Of a DNA stretch of 64,000 nucleotides, positions 20,117 to 29,493 are shown piece by piece (within the stretch, counting starts at the first letter, position 1; the number at the start of each line of letters is the position of its first letter). Made by a program: the position numbers and the translations under genes. This DNA comes from Vibrio quintilis (GTDB taxonomy: Bacteria; Pseudomonadota; Gammaproteobacteria; Enterobacterales; Vibrionaceae). The notes under the pieces were generated by a model, which was not told the DNA's origin, ran no database searches, and was given only the letters and a program-made list of their open reading frames with translations. Where the stretch lies: contig NZ_AP024897.1 of the NCBI RefSeq assembly GCF_024529975.1, positions 744,001 through 808,000 of the forward strand, in the 5' to 3' direction.

Positions 20117-21388
20117 CTATTTTTTCTGTTTTCCCGGAAACACTTTGACAAGTTTGATCCTGTTTTCTTCTGTTTCCATGATTTCCATCGCATGCTGGGC
20201 AACCCGGATACTTAGCTTTGTTTGAGGTATATCCTCCAGGTGTTCAAGTATCAGACCGTTTAATGTTCTGGGGCCATCCGTAGGTAATTTCCACTTCAGA
20301 CTTTTGTTAATATCTCTGATATTTGCACTTCCCTCAATTAAGAAACTGCCATCGTTCTGCGGTGTGATTTCTTCAGCAAGGCTGGGAGAAATCGATGTCG
20401 TGAATTCACCAACGATTTCTTCCAGAATGTCTTCTAATGTCACCAGCCCGTTAATATCCCCATACTCATCGACAATCAGTCCGATTCGTTCTTTATTTCT
20501 CTGGAATTTAAGCAACTGTACGTTTAATGGTGTTGATTCCGGGATGAAATAGACTTCATCCGCGGCTCTGAGAAGCATTTCTTTATTGAATTCGTTTTTA
20601 TCCAGCATCAGGCGGAATGGGTCGCGAAGTTTTAAGATACCCACGACTTCATCAATATTATCTCTGTAAAGGACGACACGGCCATGTGGTGAATGTGTGA
20701 GCTGACGGACGATAGATTTCCAGTCATCGTTGATATTGATTCCGGTGATTTCATTGCGGGGCACCATGATGTCATTCACAGTCACGTGTTCCAGATCCAG
20801 AATTGAAATCAACATGTCCTGGTGGCGTTTGGGAATCAGCCCGCCGGCTTCATTTACAACCGTTCTTAGTTCTTCTGAGCTCAGATTATCTTCACTGGAA
20901 TGTTTGGGAGAAACTCCCAGTAGCCGGATGAAGCCATTCGTTATCAAATTAACGAAAACGACGACTGGCGATAACAGTTTCATCAAAATACTTAATACAA
21001 TGCTGCTTGCATAAGAAATTTTTTCCGGATACAGCGCAGCCAGTGTTTTAGGTGTCACTTCAGCAAACACAAGGATAACAAGTGTTAAAACACCTGTGCC
21101 GATCGCTACCCCGAGATTTCCACCCAGTCGCATACCCAGAATAGTTGCAATAGCAGAAGCCAGAATGTTGACCAGGTTGTTTCCGATGAGAATCAGTCCT
21201 ATCAACCGATCAGGACGGCTTAGCAGCTTTTCTACTCTCTTGGCACCACGGTGTCCGGTATTAGCCAGATGTTTCAGGCGATAACGGTTCAGTGCCATCA
21301 TGCCGGTTTCTGAACCTGAAAAATATCCTGAGATAATGATGAGACATGCAAGTAGTGTAAATAAAACACCTGTCGATATGTCGTCCAA
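20117..21388 (-). CDS. corB: CNNM/CorB-family membrane protein with CBS pair (YfjD-type)
   Basis: An inner-membrane transporter of the CNNM family linked to Mg2+/Co2+ handling. 423 residues: N-terminal DUF21 domain with four hydrophobic segments (including GYFSGSETGMMALNRYRL), a CBS pair (MVPRNEITGI to the segment around VDEYGDINGLVTLEDILEEIVGEF) and a C-terminal CorC/HlyC domain. The family start is a TTG, about 9 nt after AAGGAAG; no ATG fits. As in E. coli it is paired with the ypjD gene next to ffh, both reading away from ffh. Confidence 0.92.
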   Translation of the reverse strand: MDDISTGVLFTLLACLIIISGYFSGSETGMMALNRYRLKHLANTGHRGAKRVEKLLSRPDRLIGLILIGNNLVNILASAIATILGMRLGGNLGVAIGTGVLTLVILVFAEVTPKTLAALYPEKISYASSIVLSILMKLLSPVVVFVNLITNGFIRLLGVSPKHSSEDNLSSEELRTVVNEAGGLIPKRHQDMLISILDLEHVTVNDIMVPRNEITGININDDWKSIVRQLTHSPHGRVVLYRDNIDEVVGILKLRDPFRLMLDKNEFNKEMLLRAADEVYFIPESTPLNVQLLKFQRNKERIGLIVDEYGDINGLVTLEDILEEIVGEFTTSISPSLAEEITPQNDGSFLIEGSANIRDINKSLKWKLPTDGPRTLNGLILEHLEDIPQTKLSIRVAQHAMEIMETEENRIKLVKVFPGKQKK

Positions 21389-21474
21389 AATGTATTGCTT
21401 CCTTATGCTACTGTTAACTAATTTATGTCTGAAGATTTATATGATGTCAATTTGGAATCTTTCAACCAGTCCGC

Positions 21475-22278
21475 TTAATTTAAGATGACTTCTCTCACAA
21501 ATCTGCTACCAAAGTAAGCTAAAGTTAACAAAAACGCACCAGTGATCGTCAGCCATGTGACTTTTCTGCCGCGCCAGCCTTTATGATAGTGTCCCCACAG
21601 CAGGACAGAATAAGTAATCCAGGCCACAAATGACAGTATTCCTTTGTGAGCTTTGCCTTGAGCAAACATTTCCTGAACAAAAGTGAAACCGGTAATGAGT
21701 GTTCCTGTCAGTAAAATATTACCAATGAGTATAATTCGGAACAGTTGTCGTTCAATCAGTAATAAGGGAGGAAGGTTAGGGTTAATTGCCTGTAGCTTTT
21801 TATGTTTCAGTTTATGATCGAGCCAGGTTAACTGAAGCGCGTATAGTGCACCTATGGTTAACGTGGAATATGAAAGTAATGCGAGAGAGATATGAATCAG
21901 TAAAGGCGGTTTGTCTGATAAATGGGTAATAAATGAACCTGGCAGATAAGTTGCCGCTAATATGTTGATAGCAGCAAATCCATAAATCACCGGCAAAATG
22001 AACCATAAGCGTGTCTTGCGCATTGTGATTGTCATCACGAAGCAAACAATAAAGCTAATGAGTGATGCGACGTTTAAAATACTCAGGTTTTGACCATTAC
22101 GATGAAGGATTAAATCAGCCAGCAACCAGCCATGGAAAAACAACGCAACGATCGCGCATAAAATGACTGCTTTTGCTTTGATTCCAGTTTGATTCACTAA
22201 ACCCGGAATCGTTGTTGCAATAGCAAGAAAATAGAATGATGAGGTAACTATTGCGATTATGTGGTCCATATCTTTCAT
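21475..22278 (-). CDS. ypjD: YpjD/CcsA-like inner-membrane protein
   Basis: 267 residues with about eight transmembrane segments; a member of the cytochrome-c assembly (CcsA/CcmC) superfamily. The tryptophan/histidine-rich region is reduced, but it retains LLIHISLALLSYSTLTIGA and the C-terminal LSFVAWITYSVLLWGHYHKGW with conserved His. In E. coli the YpjD-YfjD pair is associated with cation (cobalt/magnesium) homeostasis; cytochrome assembly has not been shown. A further ATG three codons in is an alternative start. Confidence 0.85.
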   Translation of the reverse strand: MKDMDHIIAIVTSSFYFLAIATTIPGLVNQTGIKAKAVILCAIVALFFHGWLLADLILHRNGQNLSILNVASLISFIVCFVMTITMRKTRLWFILPVIYGFAAINILAATYLPGSFITHLSDKPPLLIHISLALLSYSTLTIGALYALQLTWLDHKLKHKKLQAINPNLPPLLLIERQLFRIILIGNILLTGTLITGFTFVQEMFAQGKAHKGILSFVAWITYSVLLWGHYHKGWRGRKVTWLTITGAFLLTLAYFGSRFVREVILN

Positions 22279-22470
22279 CAAAGTAATTGCTAAGTTGATG
22301 AATTATACATAGGTCAATCACATTGAGCCACGATTTGAATACTGCATTTGATGATTTCTTTCGTGGGGAAGTTGATCGTCTGATGAAGTAAACATGACAA
22401 TTTTTCTGGCTAAGGTATACTCATTGCCAGCTATTATTATCTGAATTGCATTCCAGTAAAGAGAAGCAAA

Positions 22471-23853
22471 ATGTTTGAGAACTTAACGGATCGATTATCC
22501 AAGACACTTAAAAATATCAGTGGTAAGGGTCGCCTGACCGAAGACAATATCAAAGAGACACTCAGAGAAGTCCGGATGGCTCTTTTAGAAGCTGATGTCG
22601 CTCTTCCTGTTGTCCGGGAATTTGTTAACCGGGTAAAAGAAGGTGCAGTCGGCGTTGAGGTATCTAAGTCGCTGACTCCCGGGCAAGAGTTTATCAAAAT
22701 TGTGCAATCTGAGCTTGAAGCTGTCATGGGAGAGTCAAATGAAGAAATTGACTTAGCGGCTCAACCTCCGGCAGTCATTTTAATGGCTGGTTTGCAAGGG
22801 GCTGGTAAAACCACGAGTGTCGGCAAGTTATCTAAATTGCTGACTGAGCGGGATAAGAAAAAAGTGCTTGTTGTTTCAGCTGACGTTTATCGTCCCGCGG
22901 CAATCAAGCAACTGGAAACGCTTGCTACTGATGTCGGTGTTGATTTCTTTCCTTCTTCTCCGGAACAAAAGCCTGTACAGATTGCAGAAGCTGCCATTGA
23001 CCATGCGAAGAAAAAGTTTTACGACGTATTGATTGTCGATACGGCGGGTCGTCTGGCAATCGATGAAGAAATGATGAAAGAGATTCAGAGTCTTCATTCT
23101 GTTGTGAATCCGGTTGAGACTCTTTTTGTTGTTGACGCCATGACCGGTCAGGACGCTGCCAATACCGCGAAGGCATTTGGTGATGCATTGCCACTAACCG
23201 GTGTGATTCTGACTAAAGTCGATGGTGATGCCCGTGGTGGTGCTGCCTTGTCTGTCCTGCATATTACCGGTAAGCCAATTAAATTCCTTGGTGTTGGTGA
23301 AAAAACAGATGCGCTGGAACCTTTTCACCCTGATCGGATTGCTTCCCGGATTCTGGGAATGGGTGATGTACTGTCACTGATCGAAGATATTCAGCGTAAT
23401 GTTGATCAGGATAAAGCACAAAAGCTTGCTCAGAAATTTAAAGAGAAAAAAGGGTTTGATCTGGAAGATTTCAGAGAACAGCTTGGGCAGATGCAAAATA
23501 TGGGTGGCATGATGGGAATGATCGATAAATTGCCCGGTATGGCCAACATGAAAGATGATATTAAGGGAAAAGTTGACGATAAAATGTTTAAGCAAATGGA
23601 AGCAATTATCAGTTCAATGACCATGAAGGAACGTCAAAACCCGGATATTATTAAAGGCTCCCGTAAAAAGAGAATTGCTTCTGGTTCAGGGACGAAGGTC
23701 CAGGATGTCAACCGCTTATTGAAGCAGTTTACCCAAATGCAGAAAATGATGAAAAAAATGCAGAAGGGCGGCATGAAAGGCATGATGAGAAATATGCAGG
23801 GTATGATGGGAGGACTTGGCGGCGGAGGCGGTTTCAACCCATTTGGCCGCTAA
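22471..23853 (+). CDS. ffh: Signal recognition particle protein Ffh
   Basis: The SRP54-type GTPase that binds 4.5S RNA and the signal sequences of nascent inner-membrane proteins. 460 residues: N domain, G domain with GLQGAGKTTS, DTAGRL and TKVDGDARGG, and a methionine-rich M domain ending in repeated MKK/GMM motifs, including the RNA-binding SGSGTKVQDVNRLLKQ. Full length. The rpsP operon follows. Confidence 0.98.
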   Translation: MFENLTDRLSKTLKNISGKGRLTEDNIKETLREVRMALLEADVALPVVREFVNRVKEGAVGVEVSKSLTPGQEFIKIVQSELEAVMGESNEEIDLAAQPPAVILMAGLQGAGKTTSVGKLSKLLTERDKKKVLVVSADVYRPAAIKQLETLATDVGVDFFPSSPEQKPVQIAEAAIDHAKKKFYDVLIVDTAGRLAIDEEMMKEIQSLHSVVNPVETLFVVDAMTGQDAANTAKAFGDALPLTGVILTKVDGDARGGAALSVLHITGKPIKFLGVGEKTDALEPFHPDRIASRILGMGDVLSLIEDIQRNVDQDKAQKLAQKFKEKKGFDLEDFREQLGQMQNMGGMMGMIDKLPGMANMKDDIKGKVDDKMFKQMEAIISSMTMKERQNPDIIKGSRKKRIASGSGTKVQDVNRLLKQFTQMQKMMKKMQKGGMKGMMRNMQGMMGGLGGGGGFNPFGR

Positions 23854-23950
23854 CGTTTTTGGTAGTGAATTATGATGGCTAAAAAGTAGCTAAAAACCTT
23901 GCAATGTTGCGGAATAAGGGTAAAATTCCGTGGCTTTAAATTGGCACGAG

Positions 23951-23998
23951 ACCCCAAACTATTTCTTAAGTGAATCACTGACAAATAGTATTTGGGGT
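23951..23998 (+). promoter_or_regulatory. Leader hairpin upstream of rpsP (terminator or attenuator)
   Basis: The arms ACCCCAAA/TTTGGGGT, extended inward by CTATTT/AAATAG with a 2-nt bulge, are followed by TTAATTTTATT. It lies between ffh and the rpsP start, so it may end the ffh transcript or act in the leader of the ribosomal-protein operon. Which of the two cannot be decided from sequence. Confidence 0.6.
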
Positions 23999-24032
23999 TA
24001 ATTTTATTATGTAAGAAAGCAAAGAGGACGAT

Positions 24033-24281
24033 ATGGTAACCATTCGTTTGGCACGTCACGGCGCTAAGAAGCGTCCATTCTATCAAATCGTAGTTGCGGA
24101 TAGCCGCAAAGCTGCGACAGGTCGTTTTATTGAAAAAGTAGGTTTCTTTAACCCTACTGCGGCTGGTCAGGAAGAAGGACTTCGTTTAGATCTGGATCGA
24201 GTAAATCATTGGGTTTCTCAGGGTGCATCTCTGTCAGATCGCGTCGCTAAGCTTGTAAAAGATGCACAGAAAGCTGCTTAA
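24033..24281 (+). CDS. rpsP: 30S ribosomal protein S16
   Basis: An 82-residue assembly protein of the small subunit; starts [20 protein letters not shown] and has [12 protein letters not shown], typical of bS16. First gene of rpsP-rimM-trmD-rplS, the conserved gammaproteobacterial order. Confidence 0.99.
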   Translation: MVTIRLARHGAKKRPFYQIVVADSRKAATGRFIEKVGFFNPTAAGQEEGLRLDLDRVNHWVSQGASLSDRVAKLVKDAQKAA

Positions 24282-24329
24282 TCCATTGATGATGGTAAAG
24301 AGTAGCGTCTATGAAAGGTAAAAAGCGCG

Positions 24330-24860
24330 ATGAGCAAACACGAAAATAAGATTGTTATGGGTAAGTTTGGTGCTACTTATGGCATTCGTGGTTGGTTAAA
24401 AGTGTTTTCCTACACGGACACCCCTGAAAGTATTTTTGATTACAGTCCCTGGTATATAAACCGAAAAGGGGAATTAGTCGAATATAAAGTAGATAGCTGG
24501 AAACGCCATAACAAAGGGATGGTCGTTAAGCTTGAAGGGTTGGATTTGCGTGAGGATTCTCACCTTCTGACTAACTTTGAAATTTTGGTTAATTCAGATT
24601 CACTACCTGAACTGTCAGAAGATGAGTTCTACTGGCGAGAATTGTTTGGAATGCAAGTCGTAACAACTACGGGTTACCACTTGGGTGAGGTTACAGATTT
24701 AATGGAAACCGGTTCAAACGATGTTTTGGTTGTGAAAGCTAATCTTAAAGATGCTTTTGGGCAAAAGGAACGTTTAATACCGTTTCTTGAAGAGCAAGTG
24801 ATTCGAAATATCGATCGCGAAGCTCAACGGATCGAAGTTGACTGGGATCCTGGGTTTTAA
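24330..24860 (+). CDS. rimM: Ribosome maturation factor RimM
   Basis: Helps assemble the head of the 30S subunit by binding S19. 176 residues: N-terminal RimM barrel ([20 protein letters not shown]) and PRC-barrel ([20 protein letters not shown]), ending at DWDPGF. Second gene of the rpsP operon. Confidence 0.97.
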   Translation: MSKHENKIVMGKFGATYGIRGWLKVFSYTDTPESIFDYSPWYINRKGELVEYKVDSWKRHNKGMVVKLEGLDLREDSHLLTNFEILVNSDSLPELSEDEFYWRELFGMQVVTTTGYHLGEVTDLMETGSNDVLVVKANLKDAFGQKERLIPFLEEQVIRNIDREAQRIEVDWDPGF

Positions 24861-24885
24861 CTCTTAAGACAGAGCGGGAAAAATT

Positions 24886-25629
24886 ATGTGGGTTGGCATT
24901 ATAAGCCTGTTTCCTGAAATGTTTCGTTCTGTTACTGATTTTGGAGTTACAGGTCAAGCGGTATCTAAGGGGCTTTTATCTTTAGAGGTTTGGAATCCCC
25001 GGGATTTCACCCATGATAAGCACCGGACTGTGGACGATAAGCCCTATGGTGGTGGACCTGGTATGCTGATGATGGTTCAGCCATTACGTGATGCTATCCA
25101 GGCAGCGAAAAACGCTGCGCCAGACAAAGCAAAAGTGATCTACCTCTCTCCTCAAGGCCGTAAATTAGATCAAAGCGGTGTTGAAGAACTGGCTGCAAAT
25201 AAGAGTTTAATTCTGATTTGTGGTCGATATGAAGGGGTCGATGAGCGTGTAATTGAGTCTGAAGTTGATGAAGAGTGGTCTGTCGGTGACTTCGTCATGA
25301 CTGGCGGTGAACTGCCTGCAATGACAATCATTGATTCAGTATCCCGTTTTGTTCCCGGAGTGTTAGGGGATTTTGCTTCAGCGGAAGAAGATTCTTTTGT
25401 GAATGGTTTACTTGACTGTCCACATTATACGCGGCCAGATATTCTTGATGGGAAGAGTGTTCCATCCGTATTGAAATCTGGTAATCACAGCAATATTCGT
25501 CAATGGCGATTGAAACAGTCTTTAGGCCGAACTTGGCTGAGAAGACCAGAGCTCCTGGAAAACCTAGCTCTGACTGACGAACAGGAACAGTTGCTGGTGG
25601 AGTTTATTGAAGAACACCACGAACAGTAA
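24886..25629 (+). CDS. trmD: tRNA (guanine-37-N1)-methyltransferase
   Basis: Methylates G37 next to the anticodon using SAM, preventing +1 frameshifts. 247 residues, with the trefoil-knot SPOUT motifs [33 protein letters not shown] and [15 protein letters not shown]. Third gene of the rpsP operon. Confidence 0.98.
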   Translation: MWVGIISLFPEMFRSVTDFGVTGQAVSKGLLSLEVWNPRDFTHDKHRTVDDKPYGGGPGMLMMVQPLRDAIQAAKNAAPDKAKVIYLSPQGRKLDQSGVEELAANKSLILICGRYEGVDERVIESEVDEEWSVGDFVMTGGELPAMTIIDSVSRFVPGVLGDFASAEEDSFVNGLLDCPHYTRPDILDGKSVPSVLKSGNHSNIRQWRLKQSLGRTWLRRPELLENLALTDEQEQLLVEFIEEHHEQ

Positions 25630-25670
25630 CTTTTATTTATTGAGTATCAGTTTATTCTAGGAAATTTATA

Positions 25671-26024
25671 ATGAGTAATATCATCAAGGCTCTTGAAGAA
25701 GAGCAAATGAAACAAGACCTGCCAAAGTTTGGACCAGGTGATACAGTTGTTGTTCAGGTAAAAGTTAAAGAAGGTGAGCGTGAGCGTTTACAGGCCTTTG
25801 AAGGTGTTGTAATTGGTGTGCGTAACCGTGGTCTGCATTCTGCTTTTACTGTACGTAAAATTTCTAACGGTGAAGGTGTTGAGCGTACGTTCCAGACACA
25901 TTCTCCAACTGTTGACAGCATTGAAGTTAAACGTCGTGGTGCAGTACGTCGTGCCAAGTTGTACTATCTGCGTGAACGTTCTGGTAAGTCTGCTCGTATT
26001 AAAGAGAAGCTTGCTAAGAAGTAA
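25671..26024 (+). CDS. rplS: 50S ribosomal protein L19
   Basis: 117 residues of bL19, at the interface between subunits; has [18 protein letters not shown] and [16 protein letters not shown]. Last gene of the rpsP operon, followed by a strong terminator. Confidence 0.99.
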   Translation: MSNIIKALEEEQMKQDLPKFGPGDTVVVQVKVKEGERERLQAFEGVVIGVRNRGLHSAFTVRKISNGEGVERTFQTHSPTVDSIEVKRRGAVRRAKLYYLRERSGKSARIKEKLAKK

Positions 26025-26045
26025 TGCTATTCTGGTAAGTATTTT

Positions 26046-26072
26046 AAAGCGGAGCTGGTGCTCCGCTTTTTT
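26046..26072 (+). terminator. Terminator of the rpsP operon
   Basis: A 10-bp stem AAAGCGGAGC/GCTCCGCTTT with loop TGGT and a T run. Confidence 0.93.
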
Positions 26073-26112
26073 ATGCCTTTTACTTTTTGAGTATATCGAT
26101 ACCGATTGTTAT

Positions 26113-27177
26113 CTACTCTCTGGTATCTTCCGCGACGGTGACTGGAAGCGTAATACTTTTCCCTTTTCTGATAACTTCGACATTGATTGTTGTGCCTGGC
26201 CTGAGATCAGTCACAATATCCATCACGCTATCCCGTCCATTTAATTTATGCCCATCAATCTTGATAATGATATCCTGAGCTTTGAATCCAGCCTTATACG
26301 CAGGTCCATTTGGATCAACGCCAAGCACAATAATGCCTCCAACGTGTTCGCTTCCCAAAAGGCGGGAAGCAACAGAGCTTACATCTTGCCCGTCGATACC
26401 TATGTATCCGCGGATCACTCTGCCGTCAGCGATGATTTTTTCCATGATTTTATTCGCTAACCTGTAAGGGATGGCAAAAGAGATACCATAAGTTTCGAGA
26501 TCTGTTGCCTGTTGAAATGAAGCGGTATTAATTCCGACAAGTTCTCCCTGAGTATTGACTAAGGCACCACCTGAATTACCTTCATTAATTGCTGCATCTG
26601 TCTGGATGAAGGCCTGTCTTCCGTCAGCACTAATTGATGAACGGCCTGTCGCAGATATAATGCCGAAAGTCGTTGTTTGTCCCAGGTTGTATGGATTTCC
26701 AATAGCAAGAACAATATCTCCAACCTGAGGGGAATAGTCAGGAGACTGAGGGATAACCGGGAGATTACTGCCTTCTATCCTGAGTACTGCAATATCTGTC
26801 CGGCGATCTTTGCCGACTAATTGTGCGGCAGCGACTCGCCCATCCTGCAGGGCGACAATGACTTGATCTGCCTGAGCTATGACATGATAGTTGGTGATGA
26901 TATAACCTTTTTCACTTACGATAACGCCAGAGCCTAACCCTTGAGTTGATAATTTTGCACGGTTATTTTCTGTATATTTTCGGCTGTATATATTCACTAC
27001 CGCCGGCGCTGCTTTACGTACCGCTTCGTTAAAAGAAACCTGTAAAGTGCCAATATCAGATGGTTCTGATATTTGTTGAGACGGAAACAGGTGAACTCTC
27101 AGAGAGGGAACAGACAATACGACAACTGCAGCAGTCAGAATGCCGAGTCCTATAGAACGAAGTATATACGCTACCAT
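26113..27177 (-). CDS. degS: Site-1 protease DegS (sigma-E stress sensor)
   Basis: An inner-membrane-anchored periplasmic serine protease that senses misfolded outer-membrane protein C-termini through its PDZ domain and cuts RseA. 354 residues: N-terminal membrane anchor, trypsin-like domain with triad His98 (NYHVI), Asp128 (RTDIAV) and Ser202 (EGNSGGAL), and a single PDZ domain. The ATG giving MVAYILRSIGLG fits the family; a TTG three codons upstream also has a ribosome-site-like AGAGAG. It follows degQ on the same strand. Confidence 0.95.
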   Translation of the reverse strand: MVAYILRSIGLGILTAAVVVLSVPSLRVHLFPSQQISEPSDIGTLQVSFNEAVRKAAPAVVNIYSRKYTENNRAKLSTQGLGSGVIVSEKGYIITNYHVIAQADQVIVALQDGRVAAAQLVGKDRRTDIAVLRIEGSNLPVIPQSPDYSPQVGDIVLAIGNPYNLGQTTTFGIISATGRSSISADGRQAFIQTDAAINEGNSGGALVNTQGELVGINTASFQQATDLETYGISFAIPYRLANKIMEKIIADGRVIRGYIGIDGQDVSSVASRLLGSEHVGGIIVLGVDPNGPAYKAGFKAQDIIIKIDGHKLNGRDSVMDIVTDLRPGTTINVEVIRKGKSITLPVTVAEDTRE

Positions 27178-27369
27178 GCTTTTCAATTCACTCTCTGTTT
27201 AGCTTAGTTTTACAAGAAGTTTATGGTCACGATAAGTGAAGCGTTGTATAACTATATCGTTTGTATCATGTTGATAAAGTAGTACAAGTATGAGCAGGGA
27301 GGATAACATTGTCTGAGTTAATAAGAAACGGACCTTTCGCAATAAAAGATCCGTTTGATGAATTAAAGA

Positions 27370-28737
27370 TTAGCGAATGACCAGGTAAATAGTTCTGTCT
27401 CCACGCTGGATATTCAGTGCCAGAATATCCGGATCTTTATCAAGAATTTTTCTTAGTTGTGCTATGTTTTTAATTCGTTGGCGATTCACACCAATAATAA
27501 TATCTCCTTCCTGAAGCTGATAGCGCTCCGCCGGAGAGTCTTTTGCAACTTTAGTGACCTTCACACCTTGGATTGAATCACTGTCTATTGTATTGGACAG
27601 CTCTGCCCCGGCCAAACCTTTGTGTAAGTTTTCCGCTTTGGTCTTTGTTTCATTCTGTTCACCGAGTGTCACATCAAAAGTCATTGATTTGCCATCCCTC
27701 AGAATACCAATTTTCACACCTTTACCGGCACCGAGTGTCGCGACTTTTGCCCGAAGCTCAGAAAAGGTATCAATTTTCTTGTCATTTACAGAGGTGATGA
27801 TATCACCGGCTTTTAATCCTGCTTTATCAGCAGCACTATCCGGTACCACTTCACTGATGAAGGCACCTTTACTGGATTCATATCCCATTGCCTTCGCTAA
27901 TTCGGAAGTAACCTCACCCCCCTGAACACCAAGCATGCCACGTTTGACTTCACCAAATTCAAGAATCTGGTCGGTCAGGTTTTTCATCATATTTGAAGGA
28001 ATGGCAAATCCAATACCGATATTTCCGCCATTTGGTCCAAGAATTGCGGTGTTAATACCGATCAATTCCCCTTTCAGGTTGACCAATGCACCACCAGAGT
28101 TACCACTATTGATAGCTGCATCTGTCTGGATAAAATTCTCAAAATTCTCAATATTCAGGCCACTTCTGCCTAAGGCTGAAATAATGCCTGAGGTAACGGT
28201 TTGTCCCAGGCCAAATGGGTTTCCAATTGCTACGGAGAAATCGCCGACCCTGATTTTGTCTGAGTCAGCAACTTTTATTTCTGTCAGGTTTTTTGCTTTA
28301 TTCAGTTTGATTAAAGCAATATCAGACATTTTGTCTCCACCAACTAGTTCGGCATCATATTCCCGGCCATCATGCAATTTCACACGAATTTTATCTGCAC
28401 TATTGATGACGTGATAATTTGTAACCACGTAACCTTTATCTTTATCGATGATGACACCGGAGCCTAAGGCTTTGAAGGGGCGTTCTTGCAGCTTTTCCGT
28501 TGGAAAGTCAGGTCCAAAGAAAAACCTGAATTGTTCCGGAAGGCGCTGACGGGATACCTGAGTGCCTTCAACAGCGATACTGACAACAGCTGGTGTTACT
28601 TTTTCAAGCATTGGGGCGAGACTGGGAACCTGTTCCCCGTTGACTGCCAATGGTAAAGCAGCACTTGCTGGTAATGGGGTAATGACAGAGCTAATGCATA
28701 ATGATAGAGCGGTTAATGCAAGTAAAGGTTTTTTCAT
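27370..28737 (-). CDS. degQ: Periplasmic serine protease/chaperone DegQ
   Basis: A quality-control protease of the HtrA family. 455 residues: cleavable signal peptide (MKKPLLALTALSLC, ending PLPASA), protease domain with triad motifs NYHVI, SDIALI and NSGNSGGAL, and two PDZ domains (HKGLAGAELS starts the linker to PDZ2). An ATG six codons upstream is in frame, but the chosen ATG has AGGAG at good distance and starts a proper signal peptide. Paired with degS as in E. coli and other Vibrio. Confidence 0.96.
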   Translation of the reverse strand: MKKPLLALTALSLCISSVITPLPASAALPLAVNGEQVPSLAPMLEKVTPAVVSIAVEGTQVSRQRLPEQFRFFFGPDFPTEKLQERPFKALGSGVIIDKDKGYVVTNYHVINSADKIRVKLHDGREYDAELVGGDKMSDIALIKLNKAKNLTEIKVADSDKIRVGDFSVAIGNPFGLGQTVTSGIISALGRSGLNIENFENFIQTDAAINSGNSGGALVNLKGELIGINTAILGPNGGNIGIGFAIPSNMMKNLTDQILEFGEVKRGMLGVQGGEVTSELAKAMGYESSKGAFISEVVPDSAADKAGLKAGDIITSVNDKKIDTFSELRAKVATLGAGKGVKIGILRDGKSMTFDVTLGEQNETKTKAENLHKGLAGAELSNTIDSDSIQGVKVTKVAKDSPAERYQLQEGDIIIGVNRQRIKNIAQLRKILDKDPDILALNIQRGDRTIYLVIR

Positions 28738-28856
28738 CCTAAAACTCCTCTTCATAGAACGCCTTTATTAACTTCTTGAGCTGTGTTTCAACAAAAAGTA
28801 TCAAAGGAATAAGTGTGTTTTATGACTCAAAAACCTTAACTTAGTTCACAAATTTT

Positions 28857-29309
28857 TTAGTTGCTTTGTACACCAACGATATCTTTTGAGTGGATAATCG
28901 GTTTATCTTCTGAACGTAGCAGTCCGGTTGCTTCTGATGCATAATCCTTAGGTGGCTGCTCTGGTTGAGGGTTTTTATCCTTCTCAGTGCTTTCAACCGG
29001 GCTATGCTTAGCGATTGTTTTTATAAACGGATTATCCTGTTCAGGAAGATTAGGAATTAACTCGGAAGAGGTTTTTGCTAAATGTTGATATAGCTTAGTG
29101 TAGTCTTTGCCAATTGCATCCAGCATTTCTGCCGTCTGAGCAAAATGATCAACGAGTTCCTGACGTTGCTGTTCAATAGTAAATTTTGCACTGTCTAAGT
29201 CTTTTTGCAGGGATTTTTGATTTTTATATTGTGGTGTCGTCAGACGGGTAATAATAACACCGGCAATACATCCGGCCAGTAATCCCACAATTGCGTATAT
29301 CCAAGGCAT
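28857..29309 (-). CDS. zapG: Cell-division/envelope protein ZapG (YhcB, DUF1043)
   Basis: 150 residues: one N-terminal membrane helix (IYAIVGLLAGCIAGVII), then a coiled-coil (KSLQKDLDSAKFTIEQQRQELVDHFAQTAEML) and a Pro/Glu-rich tail. YhcB homologues link cell division, elongation and envelope synthesis. It diverges from zapE, with a palindromic repeat between them. Confidence 0.93.
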   Translation of the reverse strand: MPWIYAIVGLLAGCIAGVIITRLTTPQYKNQKSLQKDLDSAKFTIEQQRQELVDHFAQTAEMLDAIGKDYTKLYQHLAKTSSELIPNLPEQDNPFIKTIAKHSPVESTEKDKNPQPEQPPKDYASEATGLLRSEDKPIIHSKDIVGVQSN

Positions 29310-29329
29310 AACAGTTCCTTATAGTTATT

Positions 29330-29376
29330 TATACCCAAATCACCTTGATAACAATTCCTGAAGTGATTTGGGTATA
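29330..29376. repeat. Solo 47-bp palindromic repeat (TATACCCAA family), copy A
   Basis: Perfect 14-bp arms TATACCCAAATCAC/GTGATTTGGGTATA around a 19-nt centre. It has the same outer 9 bp and the same total length as copy B near 36.46 kb, and the same ends as the 266-bp element near 43 kb. Lies between the divergent zapG and zapE genes. Confidence 0.9.
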
Positions 29377-29493
29377 ACATACCTTTTGCTTGCAACAACT
29401 CGTACTTGGGATATGGTACTATGAGTTTCCTGATGGATAAAGTGAAAGAATGTCACATATCTCTTATAGCCTGTTGTGTTAAAAAATAATCTT

